In this document: one piece after another, positions 1 through 8,279 of the stretch | Position numbering within the stretch: the first letter of the stretch is position 1 | Layout: the number at the start of each line of letters is the position of its first letter | NCBI RefSeq assembly: GCF_900105145.1 | Contig: NZ_LT629752.1 | Span: forward strand, 1,150,001-1,214,000 | DNA length: 64,000 nucleotides | Direction: 5' to 3' | Source: Polaribacter sp. KT25b | GTDB lineage: Bacteria; Bacteroidota; Bacteroidia; Flavobacteriales; Flavobacteriaceae | The notes under the pieces: generated by a model | Told to the model about the DNA's origin: nothing | Seen by the model: only the letters and a program-made list of their open reading frames with translations | Databases searched by the model: none | Made by a program: the position numbers and the translations under genes

Positions 1-1107
1 GCAGATTTAAGAGTAGGTATTTTAACCATTAGAGAAAAATGGGAAAATTATTTAGGCTCAACAACTACGACAGTTACAGAAGAATATTTAGAAGAAAAAT
101 ATCCAATGGTTGAGTTGGAACAAAATATTCTGATAAACGCATCTTTTTGTCCAACAAAGAGTTTGGTAGAAAAAATTAAAAATTTATCAGAAAATGAAGC
201 TATTTTTAAAGGTGAAGATGTAATTGCTTTTTTTACTTCGGATTCTCAGGAAGAAGTTAATTTTGAAGAGTATAAACAAATTGAATTTGATGAAGAGCTT
301 CTTCAAATTAAAAATACGTGGGATATTTTTTCATTAAATAATGTTGCTATTCAGCAAGATTTCGATTTGATAACAGAAGGTAGAACATCTCAACCAATTC
401 CTGAAGGAACTCGATTCTTAAACAAAGAAAACATCTTTATAGAAGAAGGCGCAGAAATTACTTTTGCAACTTTAAATGCAACTAATGGTCCAATTTATGT
501 TGGAAAAGATGCAGTTATTATGGAAGGTTGCGTTGTTAGAGGCGCTTTAGCAATGTGCGAACATTCTGTTTTAAAAATGGGTGCAAAAGTCTACGGAGCA
601 ACTACTTTAGGACCTTATTGTAAAGTTGGTGGAGAGATAAGTAATTCTGTTTTATTCGGATATTCGAGTAAAGGTCATGAAGGATATTTAGGAAATTCAG
701 TTTTAGGAGAATGGTGCAATTTAGGTGCAGATACAAATAATTCTAATCTAAAAAATAATTATGCTGAAGTAAAACTATGGAATTATGAAACTGGTCGTTT
801 TACAAAAACTGGTTTACAATTTTGTGGATTAATGATGGGAGATCATTCTAAATGCGGAATTAACACCATGTTTAATACAGGAACAGTTATTGGAGTTTCA
901 GCAAATATTTATGGAAGCGGATTTCCAAGAAATTTTGTTCCTTCTTTTAGTTGGGGTGGCGCATCTGGCTTCACAGAATATAAAACCGATAAAGTTTTTG
1001 AAGTTGCAGAAATTGTTATGAAACGTAGAAATATCAATTTCAATCAAGTAGAACAACGAATTTTAGAAAATGTTTTTGAGGAAACAAAAAAATATAGAAA
1101 TTACTAA
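1..1107 (+). CDS. GlmU-like sugar nucleotidyltransferase/acetyltransferase, 5' truncated by window edge
   Basis: The reading frame is already open at base 1, so the N-terminus lies outside the window; about 368 residues are visible. The first ATG inside the window (position 106) is internal, because the in-frame sequence before it continues the protein without a stop. The C-terminal half is a left-handed beta-helix with hexapeptide-type repeats (GPIYVGKDAVIMEG, GATTLGPYCKVGG, GNSVLGEWCNLGAD). This arrangement is known in the Bacteroidota 'GlmU family' protein, thought to make UDP-GlcNAc from glucosamine-1-phosphate for peptidoglycan and lipid A. It is followed by a hairpin terminator shared with convergent lipA. 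Family call is firm; exact substrate is inference. Confidence 0.88.
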   Translation, partial: ADLRVGILTIREKWENYLGSTTTTVTEEYLEEKYPMVELEQNILINASFCPTKSLVEKIKNLSENEAIFKGEDVIAFFTSDSQEEVNFEEYKQIEFDEELLQIKNTWDIFSLNNVAIQQDFDLITEGRTSQPIPEGTRFLNKENIFIEEGAEITFATLNATNGPIYVGKDAVIMEGCVVRGALAMCEHSVLKMGAKVYGATTLGPYCKVGGEISNSVLFGYSSKGHEGYLGNSVLGEWCNLGADTNNSNLKNNYAEVKLWNYETGRFTKTGLQFCGLMMGDHSKCGINTMFNTGTVIGVSANIYGSGFPRNFVPSFSWGGASGFTEYKTDKVFEVAEIVMKRRNINFNQVEQRILENVFEETKKYRNY

Positions 1108-1130
1108 AATATAGATTTAGTCTATAATAT

Positions 1131-1158
1131 AAAAACCATCTCAAATGAGATGGTTTTT
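1131..1158. terminator. Bidirectional hairpin terminator between glmU-like gene and lipA
   Basis: A 13-bp perfect stem (AAAAACCATCTCA at 1131-1143 with its complement at 1146-1158) has A-rich and T-rich outer ends, so it can terminate transcription from both convergent genes. Confidence 0.85.
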
Positions 1159-1203
1159 ATATTTAATAAATATTATTTTCTAATTAAAAGAAAATGCTAA
1201 TTT

Positions 1204-2076
1204 TTAAACTGCATGTTTATGTGCCTTGTAAGAAGATCTTACTAAAGCGCCACTTTCTACATACATAAAGCCCATTTCTAAACCAATAGTTTCGTATTTT
1301 TTAAACTGTTCTGGAGTGATAAAATCATTTACAGGTAAATGTTTTTTGGTAGGTTGTAAATATTGACCAATTGTTAAAATATCTAAATTTACACCTTGTA
1401 AGTCTTTCATTGTTTGTATAACTTCTTCTTCCGTTTCTCCTAAACCAAGCATTAAACCTGTTTTTGTACGCATCCCTTTTTCTTTTAGGTATTTTAAAAC
1501 ACCTAAACTTCTATCGTATTTTGCCTGAATTCTAACTTCTCGAGTTAACCTTCTAACAGTTTCCATATTATGAGAAACTACTTCTGGATGAACTTCTATA
1601 ATTCTATCAATTTGAGTTGTGTTTCCTTGAAAATCAGGAATTAAAGTTTCTAAAGTTGTAGTTGGATTTGCTCTTCGGATAGCTTCTACAGTTTCTGCCC
1701 AAATAATAGAACCACCATCTTTTAAATCATCTCTATCTACAGAAGTAATTACAGCATGTTTAATGCTCATTAATTTTATAGAGCGAGCAACTTTTTCTGG
1801 TTCATCCCATTCTACAGTTTCTGGTCTTCCGGTTTTTACACCACAAAATCCACAAGAACGCGTGCAAATATTACCAAGAATCATAAATGTTGCAGTTCCT
1901 TCACCCCAACATTCTCCCATGTTTGGGCAACTTCCGCTTGTACAAATAGTATTTAGCTTATATTTATCAACCAAAGTTCTAAGTTCTGTATATTTTTTAC
2001 CAACAGGTAATTTTACACGTAACCATTTTGGTTTTTTTTGTTTCTCAGTAGGAAGTATTACAGATTCTATTGCCAT
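1204..2076 (-). CDS. lipA: Lipoyl synthase
   Basis: Radical-SAM enzyme that inserts two sulfurs into octanoyl-protein to make lipoate on 2-oxoacid dehydrogenases and the glycine cleavage system. The 290-residue protein shows both iron-sulfur motifs of the family: the auxiliary cluster cysteines C45, C50 and C56 ([12 protein letters not shown]) and the radical-SAM CxxxCxxC at C71, C75 and C78 (CTRSCGFC). The C-terminal RSSY motif (about 280-283), whose serine ligates the auxiliary cluster, is present. Length fits the family. Transcribed alone, with a TAnnTTTG promoter box 20-30 bases upstream of the ATG. Confidence 0.97.
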   Translation of the reverse strand: MAIESVILPTEKQKKPKWLRVKLPVGKKYTELRTLVDKYKLNTICTSGSCPNMGECWGEGTATFMILGNICTRSCGFCGVKTGRPETVEWDEPEKVARSIKLMSIKHAVITSVDRDDLKDGGSIIWAETVEAIRRANPTTTLETLIPDFQGNTTQIDRIIEVHPEVVSHNMETVRRLTREVRIQAKYDRSLGVLKYLKEKGMRTKTGLMLGLGETEEEVIQTMKDLQGVNLDILTIGQYLQPTKKHLPVNDFITPEQFKKYETIGLEMGFMYVESGALVRSSYKAHKHAV

Positions 2077-2096
2077 TTTATATCGTAATTGAAAAG

Positions 2097-2104
2097 CAAA
2101 TTTA
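2097..2104 (-). promoter_or_regulatory. -7 box of lipA promoter
   Basis: On the minus strand the sequence reads TAAATTTG followed by C, which matches the Bacteroidota housekeeping -7 consensus TAnnTTTG. It lies about 20 bases upstream of the lipA ATG. A -33 TTTG box at the usual distance is not clear. Confidence 0.55.
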
Positions 2105-2294
2105 CGAAGAAAAAAAGGAATGAAAAATGTTAAAAGGTGTAGAATTCAGATTGATTTACTTTTTTCTGATAAGTAAGTTTTAATCTCAAAAAGATAGCTT
2201 TTTTTATTCTTCTGATATTTCAACTGATTGTTCAATTTCTTTTATTTCTGATTTCAAATTTTATTTCATCAAAAGATAAATTTTAAAGCCAATG

Positions 2295-2325
2295 TGATAA
2301 AAAACAATATTTGAGTTTTTTATCA
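2295..2325. other. Intergenic hairpin between lipA and sigma factor gene
   Basis: TGATAAAAAAC (2295-2305) pairs perfectly over 11 bp with GTTTTTTATCA (2315-2325) around a 9-base loop. It lies just downstream of the minus-strand sigma factor gene but is not followed by an obvious T tract outside the stem, so it is only a weak terminator candidate. The remaining 2105-2350 interval is A/T-rich with no gene seen. Confidence 0.5.
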
Positions 2326-2352
2326 GAAAATAAAAGAATAGTATTTTTGTAC

Positions 2353-2916
2353 TTAATTTCTCTTTATAATTTCTGCCAACAATTTTTTTGCTCGTAAAAG
2401 TTTTACTTTTACATTACTCATTGGTTCGTTAATTTGTTTAGAAATTTCTTTATAGCTAAGTTCCTGAAAATATCGTAATTGAATAACTTCTTGATATTTA
2501 GGTTTAAGTTTTTTAATGTCTTTTAACAGCTTAGCTAAATTTTGTTCTCCAATAATTTTATCTTCTGGAGTAGGATTTTCATCAACAACTAAATACACTT
2601 TTTCTTCTTGTTCTTTTGTAGTTTCAATAGAAATTGAAGTATTTTTTTTGCGTAATAAATCGATATGTACATTTTTAGAAATGGCAATTAACCATGTTTT
2701 AAAAACGTAATTTTCATCAAAAGTATGTATTTTATCAAAAGCTTTAGAGAAAGTCTGAATCGTAATATCCTCAGAATCATTTTCACTTTTTGTGCGTTTT
2801 AATTGATAATTATATACTACAGGCCAAAAAGTCTCTAACAAATATCTAAATGCTGCTTGGTTTCCTTCTTTAGCTTTAGATATATTTTGTTCAAGTTTTT
2901 TATCGTTTATTTCCAA
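2353..2916 (-). CDS. ECF-type RNA polymerase sigma factor
   Basis: A 187-residue sigma-70 family protein with region 2 around residues 20-90 (SEDITIQTFSKAFDKI, TWLIAISKNVHIDLLRKK) and a region 4 helix-turn-helix at about 135-185 (YKEISKQINEPMSNVKVKLL). It would direct RNA polymerase to a dedicated promoter set. Its ATG overlaps the end of the upstream glycosyltransferase gene by 10 bases, so the two are translationally coupled, with the small cysteine-rich gene upstream of both. No anti-sigma gene is adjacent. Its target promoter is unknown. Confidence 0.88.
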   Translation of the reverse strand: MEINDKKLEQNISKAKEGNQAAFRYLLETFWPVVYNYQLKRTKSENDSEDITIQTFSKAFDKIHTFDENYVFKTWLIAISKNVHIDLLRKKNTSISIETTKEQEEKVYLVVDENPTPEDKIIGEQNLAKLLKDIKKLKPKYQEVIQLRYFQELSYKEISKQINEPMSNVKVKLLRAKKLLAEIIKRN

Positions 2917-4010
2917 TGAGATGGTTTTGAATTCAAATTAGATATAAATATAGTAATTTGAATCAATAATAAACCAATTTCTAAAAAAGGTAAGAAAAAT
3001 ATAATTTGAGGTTCTTTAAGTTTCTTTGCAGAGATACCTATTATTATATAATAGACCAAACAATAAAACAATACTATTGATAGTGTTATTTGGTAAGGAT
3101 ATGTAAAAAATAAAATGGTTGCTAAAATGTAAAAAAGAATCTTAGTGAAAGCAAATGTATTTAATAAAAAACGATGCTTAAACATATATTTTTTTCTGAT
3201 GAATGCTGTATCTTTTTTATCAGAAAACCATTTAGAAAATGATTTTGGTGTATCCTTTTCTGTAAAGCTACTTTCTGAAATACAAAAAGTTGTATTTTCT
3301 TTTTGAGAAGCGTCTTTAATAAACAAATCTGCTTCGGCAAAATTAATTTTCATATGATTTATAAAACCATTAACTTTAAAAAAAGTTGGTTTATCATATG
3401 CATAATTTCCTTCAAAAGCCATAAAAGGTGAATTCATTTTTGCAAATCCGAAGCATTTAATTGCAGTTAATAAATTATCAAAACGTACAAAAATATTGAA
3501 GATAGATTTTTCTTTTTTATACTTTCTATACCCTAATATAATTTCTTTTTTAGAAGTAAATTTTTTACTCATTTCAGAAATCCAATCTTTAGAAACAGGA
3601 TTGCAATTGGCATTTGTAAATAACAAATGATCGTATTTAGACGCTTTAATACCTAAAGTTAAGGCGTATTTTTTACTTGCCCAAAAAGCTTCGTTGTTTT
3701 CTACTTGTACAACTTTTATATTTGTATGTTTTTTTGAAAATAATTCAATAATATCATTGGTATCATCTGAAGAAGCATTGTTTATTATAACAATTTCGAA
3801 TGTTTCATAAGATTGCTCTAAAATTAAAGGAATTAATTTTAGAAGTTTTTCGCTCTGATTTTTAACTAAGATAATTACAGAAACAGGAATTTCTATTTTA
3901 GTTTTTCTACTTCTTTTTGGTTTAAAAAGAAAACTAGAAAAAGTAAATAAATAAGTTAACTGAATTACTGCACATACTACAAAGGCGTAGAAAATTACAG
4001 ATAAAATCAT
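2907..4010 (-). CDS. Membrane-associated family 2 glycosyltransferase
   Basis: The 367-residue protein has one N-terminal transmembrane segment (about 4-28), a GT-A glycosyltransferase domain (about 40-260; VSVIILVKNQ, then VIINNASSDDT, and an acidic TNANCNP segment in place of the usual DxD), and two or three C-terminal transmembrane segments (about 285-355). It probably moves a sugar onto a lipid-linked or envelope acceptor at the inner membrane. The replacement of the classical DAD/DxD by NAN is visible and could alter metal or donor binding. It overlaps the downstream sigma gene by 10 bases. Confidence 0.8.
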   Translation of the reverse strand: MILSVIFYAFVVCAVIQLTYLFTFSSFLFKPKRSRKTKIEIPVSVIILVKNQSEKLLKLIPLILEQSYETFEIVIINNASSDDTNDIIELFSKKHTNIKVVQVENNEAFWASKKYALTLGIKASKYDHLLFTNANCNPVSKDWISEMSKKFTSKKEIILGYRKYKKEKSIFNIFVRFDNLLTAIKCFGFAKMNSPFMAFEGNYAYDKPTFFKVNGFINHMKINFAEADLFIKDASQKENTTFCISESSFTEKDTPKSFSKWFSDKKDTAFIRKKYMFKHRFLLNTFAFTKILFYILATILFFTYPYQITLSIVLFYCLVYYIIIGISAKKLKEPQIIFFLPFLEIGLLLIQITIFISNLNSKPSHWK

Positions 4011-4025
4011 ACTTATTTAAACAGA

Positions 4026-4229
4026 TTAATTATGTTGTGGTTCAGAGCAAGTATCAAATTTATCTGGAGTTTTTCCACAAAAACCACAAGACTCTCCACT
4101 TTTATTTAACGCAGGGTTTTGACTAGCACAAGTACCTGCAAATTTACCGTCTTTTTTTGCCCAAATTTTAATAGCAATTCCAGCAACCGCAAGTAATAAT
4201 AAACCTAAAGTAAGCAATAATAATTTCAT
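4026..4229 (-). CDS. Small cysteine-rich membrane or secreted protein
   Basis: The 67-residue protein has an N-terminal hydrophobic segment (about 3-23) and then a hydrophilic tail with four cysteines (TCASQNP, ESCGFCGK, DTCSEP). Similar short proteins occur widely in Flavobacteriia as 'membrane or secreted protein'; no function is known to me. The CxxC pair could bind a metal or form a disulfide, which is inference. It is the first gene of the operon leading to the glycosyltransferase and ECF sigma factor, separated from the former by 15 bases. Confidence 0.72.
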   Translation of the reverse strand: MKLLLLTLGLLLLAVAGIAIKIWAKKDGKFAGTCASQNPALNKSGESCGFCGKTPDKFDTCSEPQHN

Positions 4230-4365
4230 AAAAAGTAATTATAAAGCAAAGATACATATTCTTATTTTCTCTTAAAAAATTCTACTGTAAATATTTTGCA
4301 AAGTGACTTTTTAAAAAAGTATGTGTCGAAATTACAGAGTATAAATGTTTAAAAAATAATATATA

Positions 4366-5196
4366 ATGGAAACAACTACAGAATCTTTAAAAAATTTTTA
4401 CAATTCAATTTCTTCAGGTTTAGGAGATTGGGGGCTTCAATTAATTGGTGCAATTGCTGCTTTAGTTATAGGGCTTTGGATTATTAGAATGATTATGAAA
4501 GGTATTTCTAAAATGTTTGAGAAAACAAAATTAGATGAAACTTTACAACCATTTTTATTAACTACAATTGGTTTTCTTTTAAAACTATTATTAATTGTTT
4601 CTATATCAGGAATCGTTGGTTTCCCTGTGGCTTCATTCGCAGCTTTATTAGCTGGTGTTGGTCTAGGAATTGGTGCAGCTTTTAACGGTTCTTTAGGACA
4701 TATTGCATCTGGAATTATGTTACTTATTTTTAAACCATTTAGAGTTGGAGACTTAATTAAAACAAATGGTGCATTTGGTTTTGTAAAAGAAATATCTGTT
4801 TTTGTTACCGTTATAGAAACGTTTCAGAATGAAACTGAAATCATTCCAAACTCTTCAATTACTTCTAATAAAATAACCAATTTAACTAAAATAGGTAACT
4901 TACGTATAGATATGCCGTTTGCAATTAGATATGGTTCTGATATTGCAAAAGCAAAACAAATTGTATTAGATGTTTTAAAAAATGATAAATATATTTTACA
5001 AGAAGGCGCATTAGCACCAAGAGTTGCTGTAAATAATTTAGGTGTTAATAGTGTTGAGTTATTAGCTTTACCTTATGTAAATTGTGAAAATTATTGGGAA
5101 GTATATTGGGATACTAGACAAGAAATAGTAGAAGCTCTTGGAAAAGCTAATTATGAAGCACCTTTGCCACAACGAGTAGTTACTATGACAAAATAA
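4366..5196 (+). CDS. Small-conductance mechanosensitive channel (MscS family)
   Basis: The 276-residue protein opens with three transmembrane segments; the pore-lining third helix is glycine/alanine-patterned (FAALLAGVGLGIGAAFNGSL, about 94-113), followed by the conserved KPFRVGDLI start of the cytoplasmic beta domain. It releases osmolytes on hypo-osmotic shock. Length and domain order are those of minimal MscS channels. It stands alone, with a strong hairpin terminator directly after it. Confidence 0.92.
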   Translation: METTTESLKNFYNSISSGLGDWGLQLIGAIAALVIGLWIIRMIMKGISKMFEKTKLDETLQPFLLTTIGFLLKLLLIVSISGIVGFPVASFAALLAGVGLGIGAAFNGSLGHIASGIMLLIFKPFRVGDLIKTNGAFGFVKEISVFVTVIETFQNETEIIPNSSITSNKITNLTKIGNLRIDMPFAIRYGSDIAKAKQIVLDVLKNDKYILQEGALAPRVAVNNLGVNSVELLALPYVNCENYWEVYWDTRQEIVEALGKANYEAPLPQRVVTMTK

Positions 5197-5221
5197 ATTA
5201 TAAAAATACATTTTTTAAAAG

Positions 5222-5250
5222 AAGACTGTTTTACCAAGCAGTCTTTTTTT
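5222..5250 (+). terminator. Terminator of mscS-like gene
   Basis: AAGACTG (5222-5228) pairs with CAGTCTT (5239-5245), followed by a T run to 5250. It separates the channel gene from the sigma factor that begins 28 bases later. Confidence 0.85.
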
Positions 5251-5277
5251 GTATGTTTACCCCAGATAAATTATCCA

Positions 5278-5859
5278 TTGGAAGAAAAAAGTTTTATTAA
5301 GGATTTAAGGGCTGGAAAACAAACTGCATATAGTCAACTTTTAGATGATTATCAGCAGAAAGTTTTTGGTACTTGTATTTCTTTTGTGCCTAATAGAGAA
5401 GATGCAGAAGATATTGCGCAAGAAGTTTTTTTAGAAGTTTTTAAATCGATTTCTAGTTTTAAAGGAGACTCTAAACTCTCTACTTGGATTTATAGAATTG
5501 CTACCAATAAATCTCTAGAATTCATCAGAAAAAAGAATACAAAAAAACGTTTTGCGTTTATGCAAACAATTATGGGAAATGAAATTCCAATAGATAAAAC
5601 GAGTTATTTTACAGAGTTCGATCATCCAGGTATTTTATTAGAAAACAAAGAAAAATCAGCAACTATTTTTAAAGCGATACATACGTTGCCAGAAAATCAA
5701 AGAGTAATTTTTACATTGGCTAAAATTGATGGAAAAAGTTATCAAGAAATTGTAGAAATTACAGGTAAAAGTTTATCATCTGTAGAATCTATATTGTTTA
5801 GAGCAAAAAAAGGGTTACAAGTAAAATTAGAAAATTTTTATAAAAATGATAAATCATAA
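5278..5859 (+). CDS. ECF-type RNA polymerase sigma factor, likely master of the 5.3-13.2 kb regulon
   Basis: The 193-residue protein carries sigma region 2 (DAEDIAQEVFLEVFKSI, about 40-57; STWIYRIATNKSLEFIRKK, about 65-83) and region 4 (SYQEIVEITGKSLSSVESIL, about 155-175). No in-frame ATG exists near the start; TTG at 5278 is the best start. The gene is followed within 90 bases by the first of four identical promoters that head the next ten genes, so it is the obvious candidate to recognise them. The downstream gene looks like its membrane anti-sigma partner. The link to the promoters is inference from position and motif type. Confidence 0.9.
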   Translation: MEEKSFIKDLRAGKQTAYSQLLDDYQQKVFGTCISFVPNREDAEDIAQEVFLEVFKSISSFKGDSKLSTWIYRIATNKSLEFIRKKNTKKRFAFMQTIMGNEIPIDKTSYFTEFDHPGILLENKEKSATIFKAIHTLPENQRVIFTLAKIDGKSYQEIVEITGKSLSSVESILFRAKKGLQVKLENFYKNDKS

Positions 5860-5889
5860 ATTATTTAGTAAAAAAAATAGAAAGTAACG

Positions 5890-5917
5890 CAAGTTTTTAT
5901 ACTTTCTTGCATCTAAA
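5890..5917 (+). promoter_or_regulatory. ECF-type promoter site 1 (before anti-sigma-like gene)
   Basis: CAAGTTTTT (5890-5898), 10 bases, then GCATCTAAA (5909-5917). The same two blocks with the same 10-base gap occur at three other places, each before a gene start in this cluster. The CATCTAA block resembles the CGTCTA-like -10 of ECF promoters and is unlike the housekeeping TAnnTTTG box. The start codon follows 32 bases downstream. Confidence 0.8.
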
Positions 5918-5949
5918 TAGTTGTAATTGTTTTTAAAAATTGATTAAAA

Positions 5950-6267
5950 ATGAAAAATAAAGAACATATAAATCAGCAAGTTGAAGCTACTTTTAATACT
6001 TTAGATGCTATTGAAGAAGTAAAAGTAAATCACTTTTTTAAGCATAAAGTACTTCAGCAATTAAAGAATCAGAAAGAAGAGAAAACCAGCCTTTTTGCTT
6101 GGTTTACTCCGCAATTTCAAATGGCTACTTTAGCATTCGTTTTGTTGTTAAATGCAAGCGCAATTTTGTATGCATTTTCATCACAGAAAAATACTTCTAA
6201 TTCAAGTTTAGAATCCTTTGCACAAGAGTATTCTTTACAATCAGAAACTACTTCATTATTAAATTAG
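5950..6267 (+). CDS. Single-pass membrane protein, probable anti-sigma factor
   Basis: The 105-residue protein has a charged N-terminal half with HFFKHKVLQQLKNQ (about 28-41), one transmembrane helix (about 58-76, MATLAFVLLLNASAILYAF) and a short serine-rich tail. No named domain is recognised. A small membrane protein encoded directly after an ECF sigma gene is the usual place for the anti-sigma factor, which would hold the sigma at the membrane until a signal arrives. It is driven by ECF promoter site 1 and lies five bases before the Spy-like gene. Function is inference from context. Confidence 0.7.
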   Translation: MKNKEHINQQVEATFNTLDAIEEVKVNHFFKHKVLQQLKNQKEEKTSLFAWFTPQFQMATLAFVLLLNASAILYAFSSQKNTSNSSLESFAQEYSLQSETTSLLN

Positions 6268-6272
6268 AGATT

Positions 6273-6755
6273 ATGAAAACAAAATTACTTCCAATTCTAT
6301 TAATACTTTTAATTGTATTGAATGGTGTTTTAATTTTTATGTTGATTAACAAACCACATCAAAATCTAGGGGCTCAACAAGAAAGAAATTTTTTAATTGA
6401 AGAGCTTCAGTTTTCTGATAATCAAAAAGATCAATTTATAAATTTAGACAATGCTCACAAAGAAAACATGATGAGTTTTGAAAATGAAATAAGAAGGAAT
6501 AAAGATATATTGTTCAATTCTTTTTCTAATGAAACTATTAATTTCGATTCTTTAAGCACGGTAATTGGTTCGATACAAGCAAAAAAAGAAATAGAAGTTT
6601 TTCGTTTCTTTAAGTCTGTAAGAAAAATTTGTAATAAAGAACAACAAGAAAAATTTGATAAAATTATTAATAAAGCTATAAGAGGAAGTAATCAAGGTCA
6701 AAGTCAAGGTCCACCACCAAGAGAAGGAGGAATGCCTCCACCGCCACCAAGATAA
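6273..6755 (+). CDS. Periplasmic Spy/CpxP-like protein with proline-rich tail
   Basis: The 160-residue protein has an N-terminal signal anchor (about 5-25), then a helical region with the pattern LQFSDNQKDQFINL (about 45-60), typical of Spy/CpxP/ZraP-type periplasmic sensors and chaperones, and ends in a glycine/proline-rich tail (PPPREGGMPPPPPR). These families sense unfolded proteins or metals in the envelope. It follows the anti-sigma-like gene by five bases and precedes a strong terminator, so the pair forms the first unit of the sigma regulon. Assignment rests on helical pattern and context, not on a full motif. Confidence 0.7.
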   Translation: MKTKLLPILLILLIVLNGVLIFMLINKPHQNLGAQQERNFLIEELQFSDNQKDQFINLDNAHKENMMSFENEIRRNKDILFNSFSNETINFDSLSTVIGSIQAKKEIEVFRFFKSVRKICNKEQQEKFDKIINKAIRGSNQGQSQGPPPREGGMPPPPPR

Positions 6756-6780
6756 TTCTTTTGTTGTGGTAAATTCATAA

Positions 6781-6817
6781 AAAAAAGCCTTGCTAATTCG
6801 TTAGCAAGGCTTTTTTT
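6781..6817 (+). terminator. Strong terminator with UUCG loop
   Basis: A 16-bp stem (6781-6796 with 6801-6816, core GCCTTGCTAA / TTAGCAAGGC) closes a TTCG tetraloop and ends in a T run. It ends the anti-sigma/Spy unit. Confidence 0.93.
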
Positions 6818-6844
6818 AGTTTGGTTAAAGTTATGTTAACAGCA

Positions 6845-6872
6845 CAAGTTTTTATAAAAATGGGCATCTAAA
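6845..6872 (+). promoter_or_regulatory. ECF-type promoter site 2 (before YHYH gene)
   Basis: CAAGTTTTT (6845-6853), 10 bases, then GCATCTAAA (6864-6872). Identical blocks and gap to sites 1, 3 and 4. The YHYH gene starts 29 bases after the second block. Confidence 0.82.
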
Positions 6873-6900
6873 ATAATACAAACCAAAAAATAACCATAAA

Positions 6901-7662
6901 ATGAAAAATCAATTTATTAAGAAAGCAACACTTTTATCGATATTATTTATAGGATTAGTTTCATGTAGCTCAGAAAGTTTAACGGATACAGATACAACAG
7001 CTACTGATGATACTGTCGTTACAGAATTACATGCAGCTTTTGCTCAATTTAATACAGAAGCAACAGATATTTATTTATCTAGCGGAGGTACAAAAGTAAC
7101 GATAGAAACAACAGGTTTACCAAATCACGAAAGTGTGTATTGGGGTTCAAGTAGTTCATTATACAAAGATGAACCCGATGTAAGTACAACTCCATCATTA
7201 ATGACTAGTAATAATAATGCTACTACTATTACTGTAGATGCAACGCCTAATTTAACAGGTAGTTCAGTTAGCACAGAGTTAAATACTATTGGTATTGCTG
7301 TAAGTGGAGCATCAATATTTAATGATCAAGAAGGAAATGGAGCTTTAAGTTCTGCTGCAGGAAGTTTAGATTGGACAGGAGCTCATATTGGGCCTGGAGT
7401 TTATCATTATCATTTAGAGCCAAAAGCTTTTTCTAATGATGATGATAATTTAGTTGGTATTTTATTAGATGGCGTTTTTCTTTACGGTAGAAAATGTAAT
7501 ACTACAGGAACATATCCAGAAGATTTAGATACTTCAGGCGGTCATATAACTACCACTCAATATACAGGTGGAGTAGAAGAATATCATTATCATATTATTA
7601 ATGAATTATACTCAACAACAGGTTCTTATATTGCATTTGCAGGTCCATATAAAGGATATTAA
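6901..7662 (+). CDS. YHYH-domain lipoprotein
   Basis: The 253-residue protein begins with a lipoprotein signal peptide whose lipobox GLVSC puts the lipidated cysteine near residue 22. Two copies of the signature are visible: GVYHYHLEP (about 164-172) and EEYHYHI (about 228-234), with a nearby GRKC. The YHYH domain is widespread in marine bacteria but its biochemical role is not established; the clustered histidines suggest metal binding. It heads a three-gene unit with a YwqK/MORN lipoprotein and an SCO1-like protein, the latter pointing to copper or thiol chemistry at the cell surface. Confidence 0.85.
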   Translation: MKNQFIKKATLLSILFIGLVSCSSESLTDTDTTATDDTVVTELHAAFAQFNTEATDIYLSSGGTKVTIETTGLPNHESVYWGSSSSLYKDEPDVSTTPSLMTSNNNATTITVDATPNLTGSSVSTELNTIGIAVSGASIFNDQEGNGALSSAAGSLDWTGAHIGPGVYHYHLEPKAFSNDDDNLVGILLDGVFLYGRKCNTTGTYPEDLDTSGGHITTTQYTGGVEEYHYHIINELYSTTGSYIAFAGPYKGY

Positions 7663-7664
7663 AT

Positions 7665-8279
7665 ATGAAAACAGTTAAGTTATTTTTATTGATTTTTATT
7701 ATTGGTTGTAATACTACAACTAATAATAACGATGTAGAAAGTGATCAATCAGAAAAAATAGTAATTGATGCTGCCAATATTGTTCATAAAGATAGCTTGG
7801 TTTTAAATGGTAATGAAGGCAATTGGTATTATAAAAATAAATTGTATAATGGGTTTGCTGTTAAATATTATTCAAATGATTCTCTAAAAGAAAAGACTGG
7901 TTTTTTTAATGGAAAAAAGCAAGGAGTTTATAAAGTTTGGTTTGAAAACGGAGTGTTGAAATTAGAAACACATTACAATCAAAATGTACTTGTAGATAGT
8001 TATAAAGCTTGGTGGATGAATGGGGTTTTAGCTTTAGAAAGTACGTATAAGAATGGCGAAAAACAAGGAGTTGAACGTCAATGGTTTCCAGACGGAAGCT
8101 TATCTAAAGAAAGAAATTTACTAAATGGTAAAGAAAATGGATTGCAAAGAGCTTGGTTACAAAACGGAAAGATTTATGTGAATTACGAAGCAAAAAATGG
8201 TAGAACATTTGGTATGAGTCGCGCTACTTTATGTTATCAATTAAAAAATGAAAAAGTTGAAGAAAATAAAACAAAATAG
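7665..8279 (+). CDS. MORN/YwqK-repeat lipoprotein
   Basis: The 204-residue protein has a short signal peptide ending in a lipobox-like IIGC (about 12-15). It then carries about five repeats of the MORN/YwqK type (GFFNGKKQGVYKVWFENG, TYKNGEKQGVERQWFPDG, NLLNGKENGLQRAWLQNG). In databases such proteins are often called 'toxin-antitoxin system YwqK family antitoxin', but no toxin is next to it and a structural or binding role at the envelope is more likely. It starts three bases after the YHYH gene and its 3' end overlaps the SCO-like gene by 32 bases. Confidence 0.8.
   Translation: MKTVKLFLLIFIIGCNTTTNNNDVESDQSEKIVIDAANIVHKDSLVLNGNEGNWYYKNKLYNGFAVKYYSNDSLKEKTGFFNGKKQGVYKVWFENGVLKLETHYNQNVLVDSYKAWWMNGVLALESTYKNGEKQGVERQWFPDGSLSKERNLLNGKENGLQRAWLQNGKIYVNYEAKNGRTFGMSRATLCYQLKNEKVEENKTK

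Noticed and set aside
1763..2092. Open frame on the plus strand across lipA
   Set aside because: It is antisense to the well-supported lipA gene and its translation shows no domain or signal peptide.
2907..4010. Glycosyltransferase as anti-sigma factor of the adjacent sigma gene
   Set aside because: It has a clear GT2 domain and no anti-sigma domain; the overlap shows co-translation only.
7665..8279. Toxin-antitoxin pair (YwqK antitoxin label)
   Set aside because: No toxin gene is adjacent and the protein is a lipoprotein with MORN repeats inside a sigma regulon.
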